Positions 5,905 through 11,784 of a stretch of 11,784 bases of DNA are shown here, piece after piece. The DNA is from an uncultured Lachnospiraceae bacterium (GTDB taxonomy: Bacteria; Bacillota; Clostridia; Lachnospirales; Lachnospiraceae): NCBI GenBank assembly GCA_902783765.1, contig CACZSB010000110.1:1-11784 (forward strand), read 5' to 3'. The notes beneath the pieces were generated by a model, which saw only the letters and a program-made list of their open reading frames with translations, was not told where the DNA came from and made no database searches. How positions within the stretch are numbered: position 1 is the first letter of the stretch; each line of letters starts with the position of its first letter. Both the position numbers and the translations under genes were made by a program.

Positions 5905-7709
5905 ATTCCCAACAATTCCCTGACCCGGCGCTGATCCTGCTTTAACTGGATTTCCAGCTGGGTTTTATCTGAAAAACAGGCTTCCGGACGGATAAATGAA
6001 AGCAATTCCGTCCGGATTCTTTTTCCGTAAAGATTGCCGGAATAATCAAATAGATGCGTTTCCAGATACAATTTACCCGATTGAGTGACGGAAGGACGGA
6101 CCCCCAGATTGCTCATGCCCCATATTTCCAAGCCATCTATCAGACTGCGGCTGGCATACACACCCCGGGGCGGAAGCAGCTGATCCGCCGGCACCTCCAT
6201 ATTCATGGTGGGGAAGCCCAACTGGCGGCCCAGTCTGGCTCCGTAGGTCACAAAGGCTTCCAGGCCGAAGGGACGGCCCAAACAGGCCGCCGCTTCTTCC
6301 ATCCGGCCCTGGGTCAGAAGCTTTTTTATATAAGTGCTGCTGATAATTTCTCCCTGGTGGCGAAGTTTCTCCACCACCGTTACATCAAAGCCCAGGGAAG
6401 CGGCCCGGGCATGGAGGAAATCAATATTGCCTCGGCGATCCCTCCCAAAGCTCACATCGGGACCTGCCACTATTTTTTTCATGCCAAAACGGCCCAGAAG
6501 AATATCCTCCAAAAAGGCTTCGGCGCTCATATCCCGCAGGGCATCGGTAAAACGGGCTTCCACCAGTTTGCGGATACCCATTTCCTTTATGATTTTGCTT
6601 TTCTCCCGGGCCGGCAGAATCTGACCGGCGGCTGTTCCCAATAATATAAGCTCCGGGGCATTGGTAAAGGAAAGCACCAGGGAGTCCAGTTTTTCTGCCT
6701 CCGCCTGCCGTACCACTTCCTGTAAAATGGCCTGATGCCCTAAATGGACCCCATCAAACTTTCCCACAGAAACCACCGTGGGCCGGGGCGCTCTCTTCTG
6801 CTCTTCTTTCTGGGGCCCCAGCATATAATCGGCCAAAAGCCGGCTGCCCTTTTCATCATATCGATAAAGGCCCAGCAGCCGCCCCTGAAAATGCTTAACC
6901 CGCACCAGATCGCCATGGGAAACTGTGGCCGAAAAACCCCCTTTTTTTACAGGCGACAGGGTATTTCCGTTTTCAGCCAGTTTATCCTGGCCGGGGAGAC
7001 AGTGATAAGCCGGAAAGGCCTCTAAAACCTGTTCCAGGGAAAGGATTTTTTCTTTCAGCCCCCCGGTCAGGGACAGGGAGCTAATCTGATCCAGATATAA
7101 GGCGTCCGCCAGCCTATAGCCGCAGGCCTCCTCCCGGATCAGGGTCTCCATGGTGCCGCCGCAGCCAAGCTTCGCCCCCATATCATAACAGAGGGTCCGA
7201 ATGTAGCTGCCCTTGGAACAGCGAATCCGAAGCTGTACCCGAGGCAGATTCATATCCAATATTTCAATGCTGTGGATGGTAATCGGCACCGGCTTTCGTT
7301 CCGCCGTTTTGCCCTGGCGTGCCAAATCCACCAGCTTTTTCCCATCTACCTTTTTGGCGGAAACCATGGGGGGTATCTGCATCTGCTTTCCCACAAAGCC
7401 TTCTATGACCCGCCGGATTTCCTCCTCCGGCGGTATCACTTCTCCCCTTTTAATCAGGCGGCCTGTGGTGTCCTGGGTATCGGTCTCCACCCCCAAAAGC
7501 AGGGTGGTCCGATATACTTTGTCCCCTCCTGACAGTAGCTCGGCCAGCCGGGTGGCCCGGCCCAGGCAAATAGGCAAAACGCCCTCTGCCTCCGGGTCCA
7601 GCGTCCCCAGGTGACCGATTCGTTTTTCACCCAGGATGCCCCGCAGCTTTGCCACCACGTCAAAGGAGGTAAAGCCCTTTTCCTTATTGACGATCAAAAT
7701 ACCGTCCAT
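5901..7709 (-). CDS. truB-ribF: TruB-RibF fusion: tRNA pseudouridine-55 synthase joined to riboflavin kinase/FAD synthetase
   Basis: One uninterrupted 602-codon frame encodes two normally separate enzymes. Residues 1 to about 297 are complete TruB, which makes pseudouridine 55 in the tRNA T-loop: GHLGTLDPEAEGVL with catalytic D38, Y66, SKGSYIRTL at 165-173, and a C-terminal substrate-binding domain from about 235. Residues about 311-602 are RibF, which makes FMN and FAD from riboflavin. The FAD-synthetase half shows VGKFDGVHLGH at 315-325 and SSTYIK at 457-462. The kinase half shows GFPTMN at 498-503, GVY and YLETHLFDY with the catalytic Glu at 550. The join is a short charged linker, KEEQKRAPRP, at 301-310. 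Each part is close to normal family length, so this is a fusion of full proteins. AAGGGGG precedes the ATG, 41 bp after rbfA. The stop overlaps the convergent deacetylase gene by 4 bp. Separate internal initiation of RibF cannot be excluded. Confidence 0.95.
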   Translation of the reverse strand: MDGILIVNKEKGFTSFDVVAKLRGILGEKRIGHLGTLDPEAEGVLPICLGRATRLAELLSGGDKVYRTTLLLGVETDTQDTTGRLIKRGEVIPPEEEIRRVIEGFVGKQMQIPPMVSAKKVDGKKLVDLARQGKTAERKPVPITIHSIEILDMNLPRVQLRIRCSKGSYIRTLCYDMGAKLGCGGTMETLIREEACGYRLADALYLDQISSLSLTGGLKEKILSLEQVLEAFPAYHCLPGQDKLAENGNTLSPVKKGGFSATVSHGDLVRVKHFQGRLLGLYRYDEKGSRLLADYMLGPQKEEQKRAPRPTVVSVGKFDGVHLGHQAILQEVVRQAEAEKLDSLVLSFTNAPELILLGTAAGQILPAREKSKIIKEMGIRKLVEARFTDALRDMSAEAFLEDILLGRFGMKKIVAGPDVSFGRDRRGNIDFLHARAASLGFDVTVVEKLRHQGEIISSTYIKKLLTQGRMEEAAACLGRPFGLEAFVTYGARLGRQLGFPTMNMEVPADQLLPPRGVYASRSLIDGLEIWGMSNLGVRPSVTQSGKLYLETHLFDYSGNLYGKRIRTELLSFIRPEACFSDKTQLEIQLKQDQRRVRELLGI

Positions 7710-7750
7710 GCTCTACCCCCTTGGTGTGTAATATTCAAGAGACAGGGAAA

Positions 7751-8125
7751 TCATTCCTCTTCCCTGAGTCCTTCTTCCTTCATCAGAAGATCGATTTTAT
7801 GGGACATTTCCACCCCGTATTGAATGGAATCGTCCATAATAAAACTTAGTTCCGGCGTGATCCGTAGATTCAGTTCATGGGCCAGGGTCCGGCGGATAAA
7901 ACCGGCGGCACTCTTCAGCGCTGCCTGGCAATCCTGCCGCATCTTATCGTCTCCCATAATACTGATATAAGCCTTGCAGGTTTTCAGATCCGGAGCCACC
8001 AAGGCACGGGTGACACTGATCATAATAGGAATCCGGGGATCCTGCACCTCTTCCCGCAAAATGCGGCTTAAAGAGCGCTGAACCTGGGCGTTGATCCGTT
8101 CATTTTTAATACTGCCCCGTCTCAT
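7751..8125 (-). CDS. rbfA: 30S ribosome-binding factor A
   Basis: RbfA binds the immature 30S subunit near helix 1/44 of 16S rRNA and is needed for late small-subunit maturation, especially in the cold. The 124-residue product matches the family in length and layout: RINAQVQRSLSRILREEVQDPRI at the start, a central DLKTCKAYISIMG strand region, SAAGFIRRTLAHELNLRITPELSF carrying the AxG kink of its KH-like fold, and a charged C-terminus LLMKEEGLREEE. The ATG overlaps the infB stop codon by 4 bp (ATGA), indicating translational coupling, and GGAG lies eight bases upstream inside infB. In many Clostridia an nrnA (DHH phosphoesterase) gene follows rbfA; here truB follows directly. Confidence 0.97.
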   Translation of the reverse strand: MRRGSIKNERINAQVQRSLSRILREEVQDPRIPIMISVTRALVAPDLKTCKAYISIMGDDKMRQDCQAALKSAAGFIRRTLAHELNLRITPELSFIMDDSIQYGVEMSHKIDLLMKEEGLREEE

Positions 8126-10806
8126 TGCTTTTTCTCCAGCTTCCTTTCCACCTGCACCAGAATATAGGCTTCCACCGTATCCTCTTCGGTGAATTCTCCG
8201 AATTTCTCAAATACAAGGCCGCATTCGTATCCGGAGGCCACTTCCTTGACATCGTCCTTAAAGCGCTTCAGAGAAGCCAAAGGCCCTTCAAAGAGCAGCT
8301 CCTCGCCCCGTTTGACCCGGCACTTGCAGTTACGCACCAGTTTGCCATCCAGCACATAGCTGCCGGCGATATTGCCGATACCGGAGGCCTTGAACACCTG
8401 CCGGATAACCGCATGGCCGATAATCTGCTCCTCGTATACAGGCTCCAGAATCCCCAGCATGGCATTTTCCACGTCCTCGATGGCCTTGTAGATAACATCG
8501 TAAAGCCGTACATCCACCTTTTCCTGATCGGCAATGGCCTTGACTTTGCTGTCAATTTTTACATTAAAGCCGATGATGATGGCATTGGAGGCCGCCGCCA
8601 GGGTCACATCGGATTCCGTGATATTCCCGGCGCCACCGTGGATCACCCGTACGGCCACTTCCTCGTTGGAAAGCTTCACCAGGCTTTGCTTGACGGCTTC
8701 CACGCTGCCCTGAACATCCGCCTTGACAATGAGCTTCAATTCCTTCATATTGCCGCTCTGGATCTGGCTGAAGAGATCATCCAGGGTCATATGCATCCGG
8801 GTGCCTTCCACCATCTTGCGGCGTTCTTCGGAAATAAAGGTTTCCGCGTAGCTGCGGGCATCCCGTTCATGGACGGTGGCCACAAAGACTTCCCCTGCCG
8901 CAGGCACGGTGCTAAGGCCCAGGATCTCCACAGGAACGCCGGGCCCGGCTTCCGTCACCCGTTCTCCCTTATCATTGAGCATGGCCCGGATTTTACCAAA
9001 GCTGGCTCCGGCAGCTACATTGTCGCCCACCTTCAGGGTACCTTTTTGCACAAGCACCGTGGCCACGGGGCCCCGGGCATTATCCAGCTGGGCTTCAATC
9101 ACCAGACCTCTGGCCCGACGGTTCGGATTGGCCTTCAGGTCATGCATTTCGGCCACCAGAAGCATCATCTCTAATAATTCTTCAATGCCGTCTCCCCGTT
9201 TGGCGGAAACCGGTACAAAGATATTGGTACCGCCCCATTCCTCACCGATCAGGTCGTATTCCATCAGCTCCTGCTTCACTTTATCGATATTGGCGCCGGG
9301 CTTGTCTATTTTGTTGATGGCCACAACGATTTCCACCCCTGCCGCCTTGGCATGGTTAATGGCTTCCACGGTTTGGGGCATGACGCCGTCATCCGCCGCC
9401 ACCACCAATATGGCGATATCCGTGGCCTGGGCCCCCCGCATACGCATGGCCGTAAAGGCCTCGTGACCCGGCGTATCCAGGAAGGTGATCTTCTGACCGT
9501 TGATTTCCACCATATAAGCGCCGATATGCTGGGTGATGCCGCCGGCTTCTCCCAGGGTCACATTGGTTTTGCGGATAGCATCCAAAAGGGAGGTTTTGCC
9601 GTGGTCCACGTGACCCATGACACAAACCACAGGGGGACGGGGCACCATATCCTCTTCCCGGTCTTCAATGCTGTCCTTCAGAAGCTCTTCAATGGGATCC
9701 ACCCGCTCTTCCTGCTCGGCAATCACATCGAATTCCAGGGCGATATCCACCGCTGTTTCGTAGTCCACTTCCTGATTCACAGTAAAGATTTTTCCGGAAA
9801 GGAACAGCTTTTTGATAATGGCGGCCGGCTGCATTTTCATGGCCTGGGCCAGTTCCTGTATGGTAATCTTTTCCGGAATCACAATGGTCTTGATTTGAGG
9901 TTCCGTCTTTTCCACCTTAGGGGCCTTGGTGACTTTTTCCACATCCTTTAACCCCGCCTTGCCCCGGGCGTTCTTGCCGCCGGGACGGCGCAATTCATCG
10001 GAATCTCCCCGATTATAACGATTATTATCCCGGGCGGCTCCGGCTTGACGCTGGCTCTGCTTATTCTTTCCACCCTTGGAAAGGCCCATGCCAAAATCAC
10101 CGCCGCCTGCGGGACGGGAGGCGCCGCCGCTTCTGCCGGCATTGGAACGATAGCCGCTCCGGGTATCCTCATCTTTTCCCACCATGGCGCCGGGGCGGCC
10201 GCTGCCGCTCCGATTGCCGGGTCCCTGGGGTCTTTGTCCCGCAGGACGAGGACCGGTGCTGCCTGCGGGACGGGGGCCGGTGCTTCGCTTATCCTGAGTA
10301 TTGCGGGCCGCCACCCGGGCGCTACGCAGCCGGGCTTCCTGCTCCGCGGCACGTACCTGACTTAAATCCACAAAACGGGGGGCCGGCTTCTGGGGCTCAG
10401 GAGGAGCGGCAGGGGCCTCTGTGGCAGGGCTTTCCTTGGCAAGGGCAGGTGTATTTATGGTTTCAGTTGCAACATCAGCCGGCTTTTTCGCAATCTTTTT
10501 TTCTGCGGGAGCAGGGGTTTCTTCCACAGTTTTAACAACGGGAGCCTTCTGAGGCACTTCCGCCGCAACATCTTCTATCTTTTTAATCTTCTTAGGAGCC
10601 GCCTCTGCCGGCGCAGCCTCTCCTTTAGCCGGAGACTTGGCCGCCGGCTTGGCCGGGGCCGCAGGCTTTTTGGGCGCAGCGGACTGGGGCCTGGTCTTCA
10701 GACTGTTCTGCTGACTGTTTCCGGCCCGGAACACCACGCTGTATTTTTTCTTTTTTACTTCTCCCTCCCCTGCGGGATTCGTACTTTTGTTTTTATCCTG
10801 TTCCAT
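8122..10806 (-). CDS. infB: Translation initiation factor IF-2
   Basis: IF-2 is the GTPase that positions initiator tRNA on the 30S subunit and promotes 50S joining. The 894-residue protein has a long low-complexity, Ala/Pro/Lys- then Gly/Arg-rich N-terminal region (1 to about 305), an IF2_N helical domain at about 307-358, and the G domain with GHVDHGKT at 398-405 (P-loop), GGITQHIG at 422-429 (switch I), DTPGH at 444-448, NKID at 498-501 and SAK at 534-536. Beta-barrel domain II, domain III and the C-terminal initiator-tRNA-binding domain (IIGHAVIRQVFKASGIGNIAGSYV at about 795-818) follow. The G motifs are all intact. The ATG follows AAGGAGGGGG located in the end of ylxQ, only 2 bp separate it from the ylxQ stop, and the 3' end overlaps rbfA. 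The N-terminal region contains a tandem STGPRPAG repeat. Confidence 0.98.
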   Translation of the reverse strand: MEQDKNKSTNPAGEGEVKKKKYSVVFRAGNSQQNSLKTRPQSAAPKKPAAPAKPAAKSPAKGEAAPAEAAPKKIKKIEDVAAEVPQKAPVVKTVEETPAPAEKKIAKKPADVATETINTPALAKESPATEAPAAPPEPQKPAPRFVDLSQVRAAEQEARLRSARVAARNTQDKRSTGPRPAGSTGPRPAGQRPQGPGNRSGSGRPGAMVGKDEDTRSGYRSNAGRSGGASRPAGGGDFGMGLSKGGKNKQSQRQAGAARDNNRYNRGDSDELRRPGGKNARGKAGLKDVEKVTKAPKVEKTEPQIKTIVIPEKITIQELAQAMKMQPAAIIKKLFLSGKIFTVNQEVDYETAVDIALEFDVIAEQEERVDPIEELLKDSIEDREEDMVPRPPVVCVMGHVDHGKTSLLDAIRKTNVTLGEAGGITQHIGAYMVEINGQKITFLDTPGHEAFTAMRMRGAQATDIAILVVAADDGVMPQTVEAINHAKAAGVEIVVAINKIDKPGANIDKVKQELMEYDLIGEEWGGTNIFVPVSAKRGDGIEELLEMMLLVAEMHDLKANPNRRARGLVIEAQLDNARGPVATVLVQKGTLKVGDNVAAGASFGKIRAMLNDKGERVTEAGPGVPVEILGLSTVPAAGEVFVATVHERDARSYAETFISEERRKMVEGTRMHMTLDDLFSQIQSGNMKELKLIVKADVQGSVEAVKQSLVKLSNEEVAVRVIHGGAGNITESDVTLAAASNAIIIGFNVKIDSKVKAIADQEKVDVRLYDVIYKAIEDVENAMLGILEPVYEEQIIGHAVIRQVFKASGIGNIAGSYVLDGKLVRNCKCRVKRGEELLFEGPLASLKRFKDDVKEVASGYECGLVFEKFGEFTEEDTVEAYILVQVERKLEKKQ
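10237..10284 (-). repeat. Tandem 8-residue repeat coding for STGPRPAG x2 in IF-2
   Basis: Within the disordered N-terminal region of IF-2, residues 175-190 are two consecutive copies of STGPRPAG, encoded by two near-identical 24-base units. Related GPRP/QRPQGPG units continue just downstream. This looks like local slippage expansion in a low-complexity tract and should vary in copy number between strains. No separate function is implied. Confidence 0.7.
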
Positions 10807-10808
10807 AT

Positions 10809-11144
10809 TTACGCCCCCTCCTTGTGGTCCATATCCTTTAAATCTGCCTCGATTAGAGCCCGTATTTTTGTACCGAAACCCTCATCGATGATGCCTGCGC
10901 CGGCACATTCGCCCCGGCCCAGGGCCCTTCCCAGCTCCTCCTTGCTTCCCCATTCATAGTAGGGAATGTCCCGAAAAGCCGCCATATTCCGCAATTTCTT
11001 CCGACTGCCTTCCGAGGCGTCCCGGGCAGCCAGAAGCAGGCAAATATGCCCCGCCTTTACAGACTGCTCCAGTACGGATCCCCCCGTTTTCAGTCGACCG
11101 GCCTTTTTAGTCAGGCCCAGCATGTTTAGAATCTTGTTTTTCAA
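10809..11144 (-). CDS. ylxQ: YlxQ, L7Ae-family ribosomal-protein-like RNA-binding protein
   Basis: YlxQ belongs to the L7Ae/L30e fold family of kink-turn RNA binders and is found next to infB in Firmicutes. Its cellular role is not firmly established. The visible protein shows LGLTKKAGRLKTGGSVLEQSVKAG, then LLLAARDASEGSRKKL and IPYYEWGSKEELGRALGRGECAGAGIIDEGF, matching family order and a length near 100-110 residues. The start is uncertain. The reading given uses a TTG at 11142-11144, overlapping ylxR by 38 bp, with weak purine-rich sequence upstream. The alternative ATG at 11121-11123 shortens the protein by 7 residues and has no Shine-Dalgarno at a proper distance. Family members usually carry several residues before the LLGL motif, which favours TTG. 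In-frame stops just upstream rule out a longer form. Confidence 0.88.
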   Translation of the reverse strand: MKNKILNMLGLTKKAGRLKTGGSVLEQSVKAGHICLLLAARDASEGSRKKLRNMAAFRDIPYYEWGSKEELGRALGRGECAGAGIIDEGFGTKIRALIEADLKDMDHKEGA

Positions 11145-11403
11145 TCCTTCGTATTTCCTCTATCAGAGCGTCCCGAATCACAGGATCCATGGTCTGGCGA
11201 AAGCTTTTTGAAAAAGCCCCTTTTTTCACCGCCTGATTCAAACAGGCTTCCTGGGGACAAAGGTAGGCCCCCCGTCCCTTGGCCCTGCCCGTTAAATCCA
11301 CCCGAAAATCACCTTCCGTGCTTCGCACAATCCGCAGCAGCTGATTCTTATCCTTTACACTTCGACAGCCTATACAGCTTCGCTGGGGAAAAGCTTTTTC
11401 CAT
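11107..11403 (-). CDS. ylxR: YlxR (RnpM-type) RNA-binding regulator
   Basis: YlxR (DUF448) proteins are small nucleic-acid-binding factors encoded between nusA and infB; in Bacillus the protein has been reported to bind and modulate RNase P (from memory). The 98-residue product has the family signatures RSCIGCRSVKDKNQLLRIVRS at 8-28, VDLTGRAKGRGAYLCP at 35-50 and a basic KKGAFSKSFR stretch at 60-69. The charged C-terminal tail, EEIRRIEKQDSKHAGPD, is slightly longer than usual and is where ylxQ overlaps. The ATG at 11403 lies 3 bp after the nusA stop, with purine-rich GAGG sequences in the nusA tail as ribosome binding site, consistent with coupled translation. Confidence 0.93.
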   Translation of the reverse strand: MEKAFPQRSCIGCRSVKDKNQLLRIVRSTEGDFRVDLTGRAKGRGAYLCPQEACLNQAVKKGAFSKSFRQTMDPVIRDALIEEIRRIEKQDSKHAGPD

Positions 11404-11406
11404 GGG

Positions 11407-11784
11407 TCAGGCCTCTGCCTCCTCGGGCTCCTCTACGTAATCTTCCTCGTAGCCTTCTTCCATTTCCTCGTCATAATATGACTCATCGTTGGTGTAATCA
11501 TCAATATAACCGATTTCATCGAAGATACCGGATTCCCGGGCCTCTGTCTCGGACTTGATATCAATCTTGTAGCCGGTGAGCTTGGCCGCCAGTCTGGCAT
11601 TCTGGCCTGCCCGGCCAATAGCCAGGGAAAGCTGGAAGTCCGGCACGATAACCAGGGCCTCCCGCTCCTCGTCATCGGCCAGCACCACAATGACCTTGGC
11701 AGGGCTCAAAGCATTTTCGATCAGCTCTGCGGAGTTGTCGCTCCAATGGATCAGGTCGATTTTTTCGCCCCCCAGCTCATCCAC
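11407..11784 (-). CDS. nusA: Transcription factor NusA, C-terminal part (cut by window edge)
   Basis: NusA binds RNA polymerase and nascent RNA and modulates pausing, termination and antitermination. Only the last 125 codons are visible. They begin inside the second KH domain: VDELGGEKIDLIHW, then IVPDFQLSLAIGRAGQNARLAAKLTGYKIDI at about 46-76, the KH2 GxxG motif being in IGRAGQNA. The first visible codon is GTG for an internal valine, not a start. After the KH domain the protein continues with a strongly acidic, Tyr-rich tail of roughly 40 residues ending EEPEEAEA. Many Firmicute NusA proteins stop shortly after KH2, so the tail is longer than the minimum. The gene is first in the visible operon, 3 bp ahead of ylxR. 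Confidence 0.95.
   Translation of the reverse strand: MDELGGEKIDLIHWSDNSAELIENALSPAKVIVVLADDEEREALVIVPDFQLSLAIGRAGQNARLAAKLTGYKIDIKSETEARESGIFDEIGYIDDYTNDESYYDEEMEEGYEEDYVEEPEEAEA

Noticed and set aside
5944..5968. CTGG-ATTT-CCAG then GGTTTT as a terminator for the deacetylase gene
   Set aside because: Only a 4-bp stem, not directly followed by a T run, and inside the ribF coding region.
8125..9174. 349-codon open frame on the plus strand
   Set aside because: It lies antisense to the well-supported infB gene, is His/Phe/Leu-rich as expected of a reversed reading, and resembles no family.
11782..11784. GTG as a start codon for a 125-residue gene
   Set aside because: It is an internal valine of NusA (VDELGGEKID) at the window edge.
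1..11784. CRISPR arrays, tRNA or rRNA genes, insertion sequences, phage genes
   Set aside because: No regularly spaced direct repeats, no cloverleaf-like segments, no transposase or integrase motifs were found on either strand by reading.

Overview
This window is a stretch of bacterial chromosome built around the transcription/translation cluster nusA-ylxR-ylxQ-infB-rbfA-truB-ribF ... rpsO-pnp, read almost entirely on the minus strand. The gene order (YlxR and YlxQ between nusA and infB), AGGAGG-type ribosome binding sites, a lipobox on the solute-binding protein and a membrane-anchored peptidoglycan-type deacetylase all point to a Gram-positive Firmicute, most likely an anaerobic member of the Clostridia. 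The DNA looks moderately GC-rich. I cannot place it more finely than class, though the deacetylase resembles what I recall of Lachnospiraceae-type proteins.

Layout from the right edge, following minus-strand transcription: the C-terminus of nusA (cut by the window edge), ylxR, ylxQ, infB, rbfA and a single 602-codon gene that joins complete TruB and complete RibF proteins. These genes overlap or abut with at most 41 bp between them and look like one operon. Its last gene converges on, and overlaps by 4 bp, the stop of a plus-strand gene for a cell-surface polysaccharide deacetylase with Ig-like domains. Divergent from that gene, across a 139-bp promoter region with two back-to-back -35 boxes, lies a two-gene unit: a TAXI-family solute-binding lipoprotein followed 52 bp later by the sodium/glutamate symporter gltS. 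Then come rpsO, with its own promoter and a structured leader, a rho-independent terminator, a long imperfect hairpin in the pnp leader, and the first 507 codons of pnp, cut by the left edge.

The housekeeping genes cover transcription elongation (NusA), initiation of translation (IF-2), 30S maturation (RbfA, S15), tRNA modification (TruB), flavin cofactor synthesis (RibF) and RNA turnover (PNPase). The deacetylase and the TAXI-GltS pair sit as an island inside the usual ribF-rpsO junction.

The points most worth attention are: (1) a TRAP-type binding protein paired with a GltS symporter and no TRAP permease beside it, suggesting a binding-protein-assisted GltS; (2) the TruB-RibF fusion; (3) the roughly 80-nt near-continuous hairpin in the pnp leader, reminiscent of the RNase III-controlled pnp leader of E. 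coli. There is no CRISPR array, tRNA, rRNA, insertion sequence or prophage gene that I can see, and no gene-free stretch longer than about 160 bp.
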